From the NCBI GenBank assembly GCA_963843685.1, contig CAWJLO010000006.1:124001-188000 (forward strand): DNA of 64,000 nucleotides, in the 5' to 3' direction. Both the position numbers and the translations under genes were made by a program. A model generated the notes under the pieces. That model was given only the letters and a program-made list of their open reading frames with translations, was not told the DNA's origin and did no database searches. The DNA is from DASQHL01 sp963843685. GTDB taxonomy: Bacteria > Chloroflexota > Dehalococcoidia > DSTF01 > JACRBR01. Positions 11,843 through 20,880 of the stretch are shown one piece after another. Position 1 is the stretch's first letter. Every line of letters begins with the position of its first letter.

Positions 11843-12303
11843 GCAAGACGACGCTGGACGCCGCCGCGATCAAGTTCCTCGAAACGCACCACTCGGCGGC
11901 GATGACGACGCTGCGCCGTGACGGCACGCCGCACACCGTCCGTATCGGGCTGGCGCTCGTCGACGGCAAGATCTGGAGTTCGAGCACGCAGACGCGCGCC
12001 CGCACCCGCTTCCTGCGCCGCGATCCGCGATCGACGTTGTTCGTCTTCGACAACGAGTTTCGCTGGCTGACGGCCGAGTGCCGCGTGAACATCCTCGAAG
12101 GGCCGGACGTGCCCCGCCAGAGCCTCCGCCTGTTCGAGGTGATGCAGGCCGGTATGAAGGTCTCGGAAGGCAAGGTGCTCTGGTACGGCCAGGAGCGCAC
12201 CGTGGACGAGTTCCAGCGGCTGATGGTCGAGGAGCAGCGCCTGATCTACGAGTTCGAGGTGCAGCGCGTGTACGGCATGTACGCGGAGATGCCGGGACGA
12301 TGA
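11839..12303 (+). CDS. Pyridoxamine-5'-phosphate oxidase-like / F420-type flavin-binding split-barrel protein
   Basis: A 154-residue split beta-barrel protein. The pattern AMTTLRRDGTPHTVRIGLALVDGKIWSSS followed by RTRFLRRDPRSTLFVFD is typical of PPOX-class proteins binding FMN or F420. It overlaps both neighbours by ATGA (11839 and 12300). It probably reduces a small molecule with a deazaflavin or flavin cofactor, but the substrate is not inferable. F420-type proteins of this class are common in Actinobacteria and Chloroflexota. Confidence 0.8.
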   Translation: MSKTTLDAAAIKFLETHHSAAMTTLRRDGTPHTVRIGLALVDGKIWSSSTQTRARTRFLRRDPRSTLFVFDNEFRWLTAECRVNILEGPDVPRQSLRLFEVMQAGMKVSEGKVLWYGQERTVDEFQRLMVEEQRLIYEFEVQRVYGMYAEMPGR

Positions 12304-13019
12304 CGGCGGCCGAAGACGCCGCACTGCCAGACGCGATCTTCTTCGACCTGGACGGCACGCTGCTCGACCCGTCGAACGCCACGATGGAGGCGGACTGGCG
12401 CGCCTCGTGCGAGACATGCTGCGACGGCTCCTACGAGGTCGAACAGCTGATGCCGCACGTACACGCGGTACGCACCTGGTTCTGGCAAGAGCCGGAGCGC
12501 GCCCGCCGCGGACGGATGGACCTGAACTGGGCGCGTACGCAGATCGTGCGGGACGCGTTCTCTCGCGCCGGCCTGCCGGACGACGAGCCGCTCGCGTCGC
12601 GCATCGGCCGCGACTACTTCGAGCGGCGAGAGTCCGCGATGCGGCTGTACCCGACCGCGATCGCGCTGCTGGAGCGCGTGCGAGCGGCCGGCGTCCGTAC
12701 GGCGCTGATCACGAACGGCGGCGCCGAGATGCAGCGCGGCAAGGTCGTCCGCTTTGAGCTGGCGCCGTACTTCGACGTCATCGTCATCGAGGGCGAGTTC
12801 GGCGTCGGCAAGCCGGACGAGCGCGTGTTCCGGCACGCCCTCGCGACGACGGGCTCCGATCCGTCGCGCGCGTGGATGGTCGGCGACAACCCGGACGCGG
12901 ACATCGCACCCGCGGTGGCGCTCGGTCTGCACACCGTATGGGTCAACGAGACCGGCGCCGAAGCGCCGGACCACGTGCGGCCGCACCGCGTCGTGCGGTC
13001 GATCGCGGAGCTGCTGTAG
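12300..13019 (+). CDS. HAD superfamily hydrolase (haloacid dehalogenase-like phosphatase)
   Basis: A 239-residue HAD hydrolase with all four motifs: nucleophile loop FFDLDGTLLD near residue 15, Thr of motif II in ALITNG, Lys in GKPDERVF, and the acidic motif IV in VGDNPDADIA. The cap helices between motifs I and II suggest a subclass I phosphatase. It is the last gene of the chain uvrA-DinB-PPOX-HAD, joined by four-base overlaps. It probably dephosphorylates a small metabolite. Confidence 0.9.
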   Translation: MTAAEDAALPDAIFFDLDGTLLDPSNATMEADWRASCETCCDGSYEVEQLMPHVHAVRTWFWQEPERARRGRMDLNWARTQIVRDAFSRAGLPDDEPLASRIGRDYFERRESAMRLYPTAIALLERVRAAGVRTALITNGGAEMQRGKVVRFELAPYFDVIVIEGEFGVGKPDERVFRHALATTGSDPSRAWMVGDNPDADIAPAVALGLHTVWVNETGAEAPDHVRPHRVVRSIAELL

Positions 13020-13025
13020 CGGGCG

Positions 13026-14126
13026 TTACGCCGGCATCAGCTCCGCCGCGTCCAACTCCTCGATCGCCGTCGCCGCACGCTCCAGCCACGCGTTGAACAG
13101 CGCCAGCCCCCGCTCGTTCGCGAAATCCAGCGTCCCAAGCGAGATCACCACGTACACGAGGACGTACAGCGCCATCCGTCGGTACTCCTCCCAGCATTGC
13201 TCGAAACTGTAGTCCTTCACCCCCCGCTCGACGAGCAGGTCGTGGTAGAGCTGCAGCAGGCGCTTCTCGTGTTGCTTTCGGTCCGCCGGTTGCAGCCCGC
13301 CGATCAGCAGGTACGCGATGTCGAAGACGCCGCGACCGCGGCAGGCGATCTGCCAGTCGGCGACGGCGAGACCCGGACCTTGCGGATGGCCGAAGAAGAG
13401 GTTGTCCAGCCGGTAGTCGCCGTGGATGATCGTGTGCGGTCGGTCCGCGATCGACGTCTGCAGCTTGATCACGTTCTGGCCGATCTTCGCCGCCGTCTCC
13501 CGCGTGCTCGGCTTGAGCTTCGCGCCGAAGTTCTCCACGAACGGCCCCCACGCCTGCTGATACGACTGCTCCGCCGAGCGGTGGACAGGCGCGTCGACGA
13601 TCGGCATCCAGTCCGCGATCTCGTCCAGCCGCGGGTGCTCCCACCACGTCGCGTGGAAGCTGGCGATGGCGCGCACGGCCAGCTCCGCCTCCGCGACGCT
13701 GCAACCCGCTACCTGGTCGCCGACGCGCGCCGGCTCCAGGTCCTCCAGCACCAGCACGTACTCCTGCTTGTCGGTATCGGCGGCGCTGAAGTAGCGGCGG
13801 GGCGTGTGCAGCTCGACCTCGTGCGCGATCTCCTCGTAGAACTTGATCTCGCGGTTGTAGAAGTCAAACAGGTTGCCGATCTCGCGGCCGGCTGGGCTCG
13901 CGCCGGGGAACTTCGCGATGAGCGACGCGGGCGCATCGGCTTCCGGCTTGTCGTACTTCAGCCGGAGACGCGCGACGGAGCCGATGAAGCCGGAGCCCTC
14001 ACCGATGACCTCCGTCTCGAAGGAGGTGACGGCCGCGTTCTTGATCACGCCGGTGTACCGGAGCGCCTCGGTCAACCACTCCGCCGTGACCTGCTCCGGG
14101 TCTGCCGGAATCGACATCGTCTTCAT
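13026..14126 (-). CDS. Aminoglycoside phosphotransferase-fold kinase (EcKL/CHK-like)
   Basis: A 366-residue protein kinase-like-fold enzyme. The catalytic Brenner motif is HGDYRLDNLFF and the metal-binding segment is VADWQIACRG, in place of DFE. The N-lobe has a nucleotide loop (GEGSGFIGSVARLRL) and lysine in LIAKFPG. The ATG at 14126 is chosen because GGAGGGG stands seven bases upstream. The length and the EDLEPARVGDQ segment resemble the ecdysteroid/choline-type APH subfamily rather than classical aminoglycoside phosphotransferases, so a small-molecule kinase is the safer call. It is followed upstream by an Eis-like acetyltransferase on the same strand. Confidence 0.85.
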   Translation of the reverse strand: MKTMSIPADPEQVTAEWLTEALRYTGVIKNAAVTSFETEVIGEGSGFIGSVARLRLKYDKPEADAPASLIAKFPGASPAGREIGNLFDFYNREIKFYEEIAHEVELHTPRRYFSAADTDKQEYVLVLEDLEPARVGDQVAGCSVAEAELAVRAIASFHATWWEHPRLDEIADWMPIVDAPVHRSAEQSYQQAWGPFVENFGAKLKPSTRETAAKIGQNVIKLQTSIADRPHTIIHGDYRLDNLFFGHPQGPGLAVADWQIACRGRGVFDIAYLLIGGLQPADRKQHEKRLLQLYHDLLVERGVKDYSFEQCWEEYRRMALYVLVYVVISLGTLDFANERGLALFNAWLERAATAIEELDAAELMPA

Positions 14127-14180
14127 CGTTAACCCCTCCCGTATTCGACTGATCGTCACACATCCGGCTGCCCCGGCGAC

Positions 14181-15419
14181 CTAGAACATATTCGGACAGT
14201 ACGGCGCGTAGCTGGTACGCCAGATCGCGTCCCAGAGCGGCAGCGGCGCATCGGGCGCCGCCTCCGCCCGACCGTTGCGCACGGCGTTTGTCGGTGACAC
14301 CTGCCCGTACAGGATCTGCAGCAGCGCCGAGATGTCCATCGTCATCTGCGGCGACTCCGTAGTGCGTTTCGCGACAGCGCCCTCCGGCCCAGCCTCCAGC
14401 GACCAGCGGCCGTCGTTCCACGGGCACATCGCGTCGCGCACCTCGAACGTCACGCGCCCCGAATGCCCGTACGGACGCACGGGCAGCGCGCGCTCGACGT
14501 CGATGATCCGGCCGAGCACCCAGTCCCGGCGCGTCGCGTGCAGCTCGCGCGGGTCGAGCAGCACGTCGTGCGCCGGATCATCGACCGGCGCGTTGTCGAC
14601 GATGACGGTGACCGCCAGATCGAACGTCTTCATCAGCTCCCAAAAGGCGCGGTAGGCGCCGGGCGTCTGCCACACGTAGTCGCGGACGAAGACGCGCTGC
14701 CCGGGCCCCTTGCCGTCGTGGTACGACTCCATCGAGCGCGCGGCCCAGGCGACGTACCCCTTCGGCTCGCCGCCCTCCTCGTAGATCGAGATGAGGCTGG
14801 GGCCGAAGTTGGCCGCACCGGCGTTCTCGCCGAGACCGAGCGTCTGGTTCTCCCACATCGCCGGCGCCCGGTGAAGCGGACCGTTGCGCGGCGCGCAAAA
14901 GTCTCGGTACAGCCCCTGGAGGAGCGGCAGCTCGTCCTTCGATCCCTCGCGCCAACGGCCGGTCGCCGGCGGCAACGACGGCGCGAAGTTAATCCAGCGC
15001 GGGTCGACCGTGTAGCGCACGGCGCTCGTGCAGATCGCATAGCCGAAGCGCTGGTAGATGCCGGCGATGGAGGCAGTGAGGATCGCGAGCGGCTGCTGCT
15101 GCTCCTCGTAGCGGCGCTTGAAGTCCGCCTCCATGATCTTGCGCACGTGGCCGCGACGGCGGAATTGCGGCAGCGTGCCGACGAACGTCACGCCCGCCAT
15201 CGGCGTCTTGTGTCCGTTCAGCTGCACCACGAGCGGGAACGCCCCGTACGTCGTCGCCAGTTCGCCGTCCTCGAAGGCGCAGAGCGACCACTCGGGCGGC
15301 AGCGGCTGCAGACCCTCGGGCGCGGGCCGCTCGCCGGCATAGCTGCCGAAGACGATCGAAGGCACGCGGTAAAACGCCGCCGCCTCTTCCTCGCGGTAGG
15401 GTCGAATCTCCAGCGCCAT
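14181..15419 (-). CDS. Eis-like GNAT family N-acetyltransferase
   Basis: A 412-residue protein with the three-part Eis architecture: an N-terminal GNAT domain with the acetyl-CoA loop VGTLPQFRRRGHVRKIM, a second degenerate GNAT module, and a C-terminal sterol-carrier-like domain. It ends YCPNMF, and a C-terminal Phe carboxylate is the general base in mycobacterial Eis. ATG 15419 precedes the domain start; an earlier ATG would add 35 residues of low-complexity sequence. Eis enzymes acetylate aminoglycosides and other amines at several positions, but the natural substrate here is unknown. It lies 54 bases upstream of the APH-fold kinase on the same strand, possibly co-transcribed. Confidence 0.88.
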   Translation of the reverse strand: MALEIRPYREEEAAAFYRVPSIVFGSYAGERPAPEGLQPLPPEWSLCAFEDGELATTYGAFPLVVQLNGHKTPMAGVTFVGTLPQFRRRGHVRKIMEADFKRRYEEQQQPLAILTASIAGIYQRFGYAICTSAVRYTVDPRWINFAPSLPPATGRWREGSKDELPLLQGLYRDFCAPRNGPLHRAPAMWENQTLGLGENAGAANFGPSLISIYEEGGEPKGYVAWAARSMESYHDGKGPGQRVFVRDYVWQTPGAYRAFWELMKTFDLAVTVIVDNAPVDDPAHDVLLDPRELHATRRDWVLGRIIDVERALPVRPYGHSGRVTFEVRDAMCPWNDGRWSLEAGPEGAVAKRTTESPQMTMDISALLQILYGQVSPTNAVRNGRAEAAPDAPLPLWDAIWRTSYAPYCPNMF

Positions 15420-15535
15420 GCGATGCGGGCTCCCTTCCCCAGTGCGGCGATGATACCAAACAGGGCCTGTACGGACGACGCGCGGCGGCTTACAGTGGCG
15501 CCGTCGGCACGTATCAACCAGCACGAGGAGGCCGC

Positions 15536-16036
15536 ATGCCGCGCGGCGGGCCCGAGGGCGTTAGCCCCGAAGAGATCTTCCCCTTCCCGGTCGGCGAGAC
15601 GCCGCCCGATGATCGCACCTACTTCGAGATCCTGACATGGTTCGTGTTCGGCGCCGGGCTCAACTGGCGCGTCATGCGGGCGAAATGGCCCAACTTTCAG
15701 CGCGCCTTCCGCCAATTCGACATAGCGCGCGTAGCGAAGTTCAGCGAGGGCGACGTCGACCGCCTGCTCGAGGACACGGGCATCGTCCGGAACGGCAAGA
15801 AGATCACGGGGACGGTCGAGAACGCGCGTGTGCTCGCGCAGATCGCGCGCGATTCGGGCGATGTCACGGCCTGGCTGCGCTCGTTCGGCGGCGACGGCGA
15901 CGCTCTGATCAAGGCGGTGAAGAAACGCCTCCACCACATGGGCGACGTGACGTCGCGGATGTTCCTGACGGCCGTCGGCGCCATCGAGTACCAGACGTGG
16001 AAACCGACCGAGCGGCAACGGACCGGTACGCGCTGA
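15536..16036 (+). CDS. DNA-3-methyladenine glycosylase I (Tag)-like protein
   Basis: A 166-residue protein matching the Tag/COG2818 fold: YFEILTWFVFGAGLNWRVMRAKWPNFQRAF, then VDRLLEDTGIVRNGKKITGTVENAR, the helix-hairpin-helix-like segment of Tag enzymes. Classical Tag has zinc-binding Cys and His residues at both ends. The N-terminal MPRGGPEG start and the missing Cys/His pair put this in the metal-free Tag-like subgroup. It probably removes alkylated bases or acts on related substrates. Confidence 0.78.
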   Translation: MPRGGPEGVSPEEIFPFPVGETPPDDRTYFEILTWFVFGAGLNWRVMRAKWPNFQRAFRQFDIARVAKFSEGDVDRLLEDTGIVRNGKKITGTVENARVLAQIARDSGDVTAWLRSFGGDGDALIKAVKKRLHHMGDVTSRMFLTAVGAIEYQTWKPTERQRTGTR

Positions 16037-16043
16037 CGCCGCG

Positions 16044-16292
16044 TCAACTCCAGCGGCGGACCGCCTGCAGCAACGCGCGGCGCTCTCGCGCCGTGTTCAC
16101 CGGAAGCCGCTCCCACCCCGGCCCGGCCTTCAGGTCGGCGAAGAAGCCGGCGGCGTCCTCGTGAAAATGGAGGAACGCCGACGATCGCTTGTAGAAGACG
16201 CCCCGCGTACGCTCGGTGAGCGTGCCGGCCGCGCGGATCTGTTCGAGCAGATCCTCCAGCGCGTCGAGGGCGATCGGCGTCGCGTGCTTCAC
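16044..16292 (-). CDS. Small conserved-looking protein, unknown function
   Basis: An 82-residue protein with an ordered composition (MKHATPIALDALEDLLEQIR, then VFYKRSSAFLHFHEDAAGFFADLK). The segment SSAFLHFHEDAAGFFADL looks like a conserved core that I recall from small uncharacterised bacterial proteins; no function is known to me. It is convergent with the Tag-like gene, eight bases away. No membrane segment or signal peptide. Confidence 0.6.
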   Translation of the reverse strand: MKHATPIALDALEDLLEQIRAAGTLTERTRGVFYKRSSAFLHFHEDAAGFFADLKAGPGWERLPVNTARERRALLQAVRRWS

Positions 16293-16733
16293 GTCATGAC
16301 CTCCGCGCCGGAGCGCGCGGCGGTCGTGAGCGCTGCCCGCGGCGACACATCGTGAGTGATATGTATCAGGGTGCTCACAGGATAGTCCTCATACGCCTAT
16401 ATGGTGCCGGGTGCCCGGACGGCCTCTACCCGCGCCGGCGCGCACGACGATAGACGTATCGAATTGTTGATCCCCGAAACCGCTGCCACCGTCCACGGAA
16501 TTGACATGCCGGCCGCGAAAGATCTCCGCCACAAACATAATTAATGAGATCCGGCTTCGTCCCGGCCTGCCGCGGGACGCACCGCCGATGTAAGATGCGG
16601 CCACCGGCGGCGGAGCCGCGACGGCCCCCGGGGGGACCGCTCCAGGCAGCTTTTCCGGCGACCCTTCCGATGATCATAACAGGGGGTCAGCCCCGTGCCA
16701 CAAGCGTCATCCTGAATCTGGATAGAGGATAGC
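16293..16733. other. Intergenic region, no gene recognised
   Basis: About 440 bases, lower in GC than its surroundings in places (for example around 16320-16400 and 16535-16550). No coding frame with a ribosome site was found. It separates a minus-strand small gene from the plus-strand SprT-like gene and probably holds promoters for both, but no clear -35/-10 pair could be fixed. Confidence 0.45.
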
Positions 16734-17306
16734 GTGGTCAGCCGCATCTCCAACGCCGAAGGCTACATGCTCCCGCTGGGCGGCCCCGAGTTCTGGCTTC
16801 AGGCCGAGCTTCAGGACGCCATGGATCGCGTGATCAAGGCGCACTTCCGCGACGTGCTGGCGATGCCCCGCTCGCCCTATCCACGCGTCGAGCTGAGCAG
16901 CCGCATGACCTCCAGCGCCGGCCGCTGCTACCCCGACACGGGCCTCATCCGCATCGCAACGCTGTACCACCGCGACCACGGCATCGACGAGACCCTGCTG
17001 GTGCTCAAGCACGAACTCGCGCACTGGGCGGCGCGCTGGCGCTACGGTCGCCGCATCTCCCCGCACGGCGCGGAGTTCCGCGAAGTCGCGCACGAACTGG
17101 ACCAGCGGATCACGATCACCTGTCCTCCGTTCGCCCAGAAGGAGCGCGCGCAGCGGCGCACCTGGCACATGATGTGCCCCCGCTGCCGTCGCACCTACCG
17201 CCGCGGACGCCGCGACAAGGTCGCCTGCCGCAACTGCTGCGACGCCTACGCCGGCGGCCAGTACGACCGGCGCTTCCGCCTCGTCGTCGTCCCGCGTGGC
17301 GAGTGA
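16734..17306 (+). CDS. SprT-like zinc metalloprotease-fold protein
   Basis: A 190-residue protein with the SprT-like metal site: VLKHELAHWAARWR (HExxH-type helix) and the third ligand in SPHGAEFREVA. A C-terminal zinc ribbon has CPRC ... CRNC (about residues 143-165). This arrangement is shared by bacterial SprT and the DNA-protein crosslink protease SPRTN. Start GTG 16734 follows GAGGAT. It overlaps the downstream HAD gene by 11 bases. Confidence 0.85.
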   Translation: MVSRISNAEGYMLPLGGPEFWLQAELQDAMDRVIKAHFRDVLAMPRSPYPRVELSSRMTSSAGRCYPDTGLIRIATLYHRDHGIDETLLVLKHELAHWAARWRYGRRISPHGAEFREVAHELDQRITITCPPFAQKERAQRRTWHMMCPRCRRTYRRGRRDKVACRNCCDAYAGGQYDRRFRLVVVPRGE

Positions 17307-17944
17307 CCTCGCGGTCCTCTTCGATCTCGACGGCGTCATCGTCGACAGCCGCGCACACCACCTCACCGCCTGGCATCAACTCGCGAGCGAGCGCGGCATC
17401 GCCCACGCACCCGACTACTTCACGACGGTATTCGGCCTCCGCAACGACGCGATCCTCGGCGGACTGATCCCGTCGCTCTCGCACGACGAGTTGGCCGCGC
17501 TGGCGGACCGCAAGGAGGCGCTCTTTCGCGACGCCGCTCGTGGCAATGTCGAGGCGCTGCCCGGCGTCGTGACGCTGCTTGAGTATCTCGATGAGCGCGC
17601 GATCCCGAAGGCGGTCGTGACGTCGACGCCGCGCGAGAATCTGGAGATGATCGTCGATGCGCTGACCATCCGCGTCGCGCTTCCAGGCGCTGGTGGCCGA
17701 GGAGGACGCCGCGAGGGGCAAGCCCGACCCGGAGGGCTTCCTCGTGGCAGCGAGCCGCGTCGGTGTCGAGCCCGCGCGCTGCGTCGTCATCGAGGACGCG
17801 CCGGCCGGGCTGCGCGCGGCGAAGGCCGGCGGCATGCGGGCTATCGGCATCACGTCGACCCATCCGGCGACGGAGCTGGGCGACGCCGACATCGTCGTCG
17901 ACTCGCTGACAGACGTCCGGGTGCGCACCTTCCTGCAGGTGTAG
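17296..17944 (+). CDS. HAD superfamily beta-phosphoglucomutase-like phosphatase (one frameshift)
   Basis: Two frames together give one HAD protein of about 216 residues. The first part has the nucleophile loop VLFDLDGVIVDSRAHH and motif II in AVVTSTPREN. The second, +1 frame, has ARGKPDPEGFL (motif III Lys) and VIEDAPAGLRAAKAGG (motif IV). Removing one G near 17674 joins them as IRSRFQALVAEED, a natural beta-phosphoglucomutase-type sequence, so the break is probably a sequence error. The GTG start overlaps the SprT-like gene. Likely a sugar-phosphate phosphatase or mutase. Confidence 0.82.
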
Positions 17945-17989
17945 CGAAGCCCTGGCTCACTCCAGCGTTATGGTACGCTGGCGATCCCG

Positions 17990-19162
17990 TTGAAGATGAA
18001 TATGCGCGCAGTAATCGGCCGCTGGGCCGCCCGGCCCCGCCTCTCACGCGAGGTCGTCGCGGTGAGCCTCGCGGCGCTCGTCGCCCTCATCGGTTTCGCG
18101 CTGTTCGTGCGGCAGGCGACGCGCCCGCAGGCGTCGGCGGACTCGGCGCAACTCGCTCCTCCACCGGTCGCCGTCTCGAGCCGCGTGGTGTGCTCGCTCT
18201 CGAACGACGACGCGCGGGCGGCGCTCGTGCAGGGCGCCGATGGCGGGCTGTCGGTCACGGCAGGGAGCCGCAGCTACTGGGTCTTCGGTGACACGCTGCT
18301 GCTACCCCAGTCCGGCAAACAGATCCAGCCGAACGCCATCGCCTGGTCCGACGGCACGGACGCAGCCGGATGCCCGAAGCTCACCTACTACACGCAGGGC
18401 GGATCCGCCGCGCCCTTCATCGAGAAGGACGGTTCGCTCACGGTCTGGCCGCTGGGACCGTGGCCCGTCGACGATCACACCTTCGACTTCTACACCGCCT
18501 ACGTCTACGGCTCCGGGCCGTACGCCTACTGGATCGGCGAGATCGGCCTCGCGCAGATCGACGTGACCACGATGCACGTCACCACGCTCGCCCGGAAGCT
18601 GTTCGACGCATCGACGGGCTTCCCGAGCCAGGTGATCGGCGCCCAACCTGTGAACGTGGCCAGCGACGGCAAGCTCCGCGTCGTACTGGAGTCGCTCGAC
18701 CACACGGAGCTGCTCGCCCGGGTCGCGCCCGACGATCTGGCGAAGGCCAACGCGTATGAGTTCTGGGACGGCAGCGGCTGGTCGAAGTCCGCGGCCGACG
18801 CCGCGCCGCTCTGGCAGCTGCCGCAGCCGCAGGACGACGTGCAGAAGCTGGCCACGTTCGAGAACGGCGCCAGCATCGCCTGGAACCAGGCGCTCGGCGA
18901 ATACGTCGCCGTGCTCAACACCGGCTTCAGCAGTATCGGCGTCCGCACGGCCACGCGACTGGAAGGCCCGTGGAGCGAGCCGGTGCCGCTCATGGACTGC
19001 CTCACGTTCGCGCAGCCCGCCGTCCCCACCTGCTACTCGCCGATACAGCATCCCGAGCTGGCGGGCGACGACGGCCTGCACCTCTTCGTCACGGTAACGA
19101 GGATGCGGCAGTACGACACTGTCCTGGTCGAGATCGATCTGGCGCCGCCAACGGGGCACTGA
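17990..19162 (+). CDS. Membrane-anchored or secreted DUF4185-type beta-propeller protein
   Basis: About 390 residues. An N-terminal hydrophobic helix (VVAVSLAALVALIGFALFV, roughly residues 21-40) follows a basic region, so the protein is exported or anchored. The outer part contains SRSYWVFGDTLLLP and later EGPWSEPVPL, the characteristic words of DUF4185 and related glycosidase-like five-bladed propellers. Cysteine pairs (CSLSN, CPKLTY, CLTF, CYSP) fit an extracytoplasmic location. Starts at 17990 (TTG), 17996 and 18002 are all possible. No enzyme activity can be assigned. Confidence 0.75.
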   Translation: MKMNMRAVIGRWAARPRLSREVVAVSLAALVALIGFALFVRQATRPQASADSAQLAPPPVAVSSRVVCSLSNDDARAALVQGADGGLSVTAGSRSYWVFGDTLLLPQSGKQIQPNAIAWSDGTDAAGCPKLTYYTQGGSAAPFIEKDGSLTVWPLGPWPVDDHTFDFYTAYVYGSGPYAYWIGEIGLAQIDVTTMHVTTLARKLFDASTGFPSQVIGAQPVNVASDGKLRVVLESLDHTELLARVAPDDLAKANAYEFWDGSGWSKSAADAAPLWQLPQPQDDVQKLATFENGASIAWNQALGEYVAVLNTGFSSIGVRTATRLEGPWSEPVPLMDCLTFAQPAVPTCYSPIQHPELAGDDGLHLFVTVTRMRQYDTVLVEIDLAPPTGH

Positions 19163-19175
19163 TCGCGCCGTCCGG

Positions 19176-19427
19176 CTACTCCTCGCGAGTCACGCGGTCC
19201 ACGACGTTCAGCACCGACTCGACGAGCACGCGATCGCCGGGTTTGGGGTCGGCATAGATCATCTCGTGGGACACGCGGGCCTCGCGAGCAGCGCTCTCCG
19301 GATCGGCGTCCAGCCGGTACAGCAGCGCAAAGTACGGCGTCCCGTGCAGCTCGTAGGCGCGAAGCTGAAGGATCACCGCCGGCTGCGGCTTCGGCCGCTC
19401 CCCGCCCCGCACCCATTTGCCGGCCAT
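19176..19427 (-). CDS. Small protein downstream of the DUF35 gene, unknown function
   Basis: An 83-residue protein (MAGKWVRGGERPKPQPAVIL at the start; PKPGDRVLVESVLNVVDRV near the end). Its ATG overlaps the stop of the DUF35 protein in a TGATG arrangement, so it is probably co-translated and linked to acyl-CoA metabolism by position only. No known family recognised. Confidence 0.6.
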   Translation of the reverse strand: MAGKWVRGGERPKPQPAVILQLRAYELHGTPYFALLYRLDADPESAAREARVSHEMIYADPKPGDRVLVESVLNVVDRVTREE

Positions 19428-19834
19428 CAGCCCGCCTTCGTGAACCGCACGAGCGTCGCGTCCTCGGCGACGTCGTCGAACACCGCCTGCAGCGGCATGT
19501 CGCAGCGCAATTCAGCATCCGGCACGCCGACGACGTTGGAGACGATGCGCGGGCCCTCTTCCAGCTCCACCGTGGCGAAGTTGAACGGGACGGCATCCTC
19601 GAAGCCGGGGAACTTCTGGTGCATGATGCCGAAGCTGTGCAGCGTGCCCCGGCCGCTCGCGCGCGCCCACTCCGTGTCCGTCGACCAGCAGTCCGGACAG
19701 CGCGGACGCGACGGCAGCCGCCAGGCGCCGCAGCTCTTGCACCGCATCAGCATCAGCTCGTGCCGCCGCGCGCCCTCGTAGAACTCGCGGGACTCGTCGT
19801 CGGCTTCCGGTATCGGTCTGGTGTAGTCGGCCAT
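19427..19834 (-). CDS. DUF35 OB-fold/zinc-ribbon acyl-CoA-associated protein
   Basis: A 135-residue protein with the N-terminal rubredoxin-like zinc ribbon CKSCGAWRLPSRPRCPDC (residues 32-49) and a C-terminal OB-fold (GTLHSFGIMHQKFPGFEDAVPFNFATVELEEGPRIVSN). DUF35 proteins typically partner thiolase-like enzymes as acyl-CoA-binding subunits. A thiolase-superfamily gene lies 1.4 kb away at 21225-22416 on the same strand, with a MarR gene and others between. Downstream overlaps the 83-residue gene. Confidence 0.88.
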   Translation of the reverse strand: MADYTRPIPEADDESREFYEGARRHELMLMRCKSCGAWRLPSRPRCPDCWSTDTEWARASGRGTLHSFGIMHQKFPGFEDAVPFNFATVELEEGPRIVSNVVGVPDAELRCDMPLQAVFDDVAEDATLVRFTKAG

Positions 19835-19840
19835 CGGAGT

Positions 19841-20219
19841 TCAGTGTACGACGCGCGCTGCTTTCGCGCCGTCGAACTCGGCCAGCAGCTTCTTCGTCGC
19901 CAGCCGCCGCCAGCACGCCTCCACCAGCTCCGCGACCTGCGTCGCGGTCGACCTGCGCGAGCCGAATCAGGATGCAGGGGTAGCCGCGATAGTGGTCGGT
20001 GAGGAAGAACGTCTCCGGCTGCGTGTCCATCAGGAACCGCTGCTCGTCGTCCTCGATCGGCTTGAGCACGAGGTCGCCGTCCTCCCGCAGCCGGGCGAGC
20101 AGCTTCCCCTTCACTTTCAGCGCCGGTGTCCCGAAGCTGGTCGACTCCTCGACGCCGGGGAAGGCCAGCGCGATCGCCGCGAACTCATCCCAGGTGACGG
20201 CGCGCTTGCGTGTGGCCAC
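19841..20219 (-). CDS. MmcQ/YjbR family DNA-binding-like protein (one frameshift)
   Basis: Joined frames give about 125 residues. The first 88 or so (TWDEFAAIALAFPGVEESTSFGTPALKVKGKLLARL ... ETFFLTDHYRGYPCILIRLAQV) are a typical YjbR fold. Removing one G near 19946 lets the protein end VAELVEACWRRLATKKLLAEF as family members do. The annotated break is therefore likely an indel error. The cellular role of the family is poorly known. Confidence 0.78.
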
Positions 20220-20254
20220 TGGCTCCTCCGCGCTGCGACGATACAGGGACGCGG

Positions 20255-20728
20255 TTACTCGCGCCAGAATGCGGCCAGCGCGTCGGCGACGGCACGGTTC
20301 TGTTCGGGCGTCAGGCGGCTTCCGAAAACGCGCTGCACATCGGCGCGGTGGTGAGCCATGGCGGACTCGAGCAGTTGCTCCCCTGCGGGGGTCAGCAGGA
20401 CGTAGACACCCCGCCGGTCGCCCGGCACCGTCTCCCGCCTCACCAGGCCGGCCTTCTCAACGCGGTCGACCACGCGGGTCATGCCGCTGCGGGTGAACAG
20501 CGACCGCTGCGCCAGCTCCTGCATGCGCAGCCGATGCTCCGGCTCGTCGTAGAGTCTGGAGAGGACGTCGAGGAACGCCAGCGAGATGCCGCACTCCTGC
20601 TCCAGCGACGGCTCCACGGCCTGCAGCACCCGCGAGCTGGCGAACAGCACGCCGCGCCATGCGTCCCACCAGACGCCCGCGTCGGCGCCGGCCCGCCCTG
20701 GTTTCGCAGCAGCCGCCTTCTTAGGCAT
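20255..20728 (-). CDS. MarR family transcriptional regulator
   Basis: A 157-residue winged-helix protein: helix-turn-helix RMQELAQRSLFTRSGMTRVVDRVEKAGLVRRE with the wing DRRGVYVLLTPAG, the standard MarR pattern. It is divergent from the small gene at 20881, with an imperfect inverted repeat near 20796-20814 that overlaps a -35-like TTGACA. It probably controls that promoter and its own expression. The ligand is unknown. Confidence 0.92.
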   Translation of the reverse strand: MPKKAAAAKPGRAGADAGVWWDAWRGVLFASSRVLQAVEPSLEQECGISLAFLDVLSRLYDEPEHRLRMQELAQRSLFTRSGMTRVVDRVEKAGLVRRETVPGDRRGVYVLLTPAGEQLLESAMAHHRADVQRVFGSRLTPEQNRAVADALAAFWRE

Positions 20729-20796
20729 GGCGGGAGTGTACCCGAGTATCGATGCGGAAGCAATGTTTGCCGTTCAATAAATTTCTCCTACAATAG

Positions 20797-20826
20797 TTGA
20801 CAATACATCTACTGTCGTGGCAATAT
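20797..20826 (+). promoter_or_regulatory. Promoter with possible MarR operator upstream of 20881
   Basis: TTGACA (20797-20802) and CAATAT (20821-20826) are separated by 18 bases. The imperfect palindrome AGTTGA-N7-TCTACT (about 20796-20814) overlaps the -35. The AT content here is far above the surrounding average. A MarR gene is read away from this region. Confidence 0.55.
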
Positions 20827-20880
20827 CGGCGCGTCAGGTTCCGAGCGGGGCCTCCGACCGCAAGAAAAGGAGCACAGCCA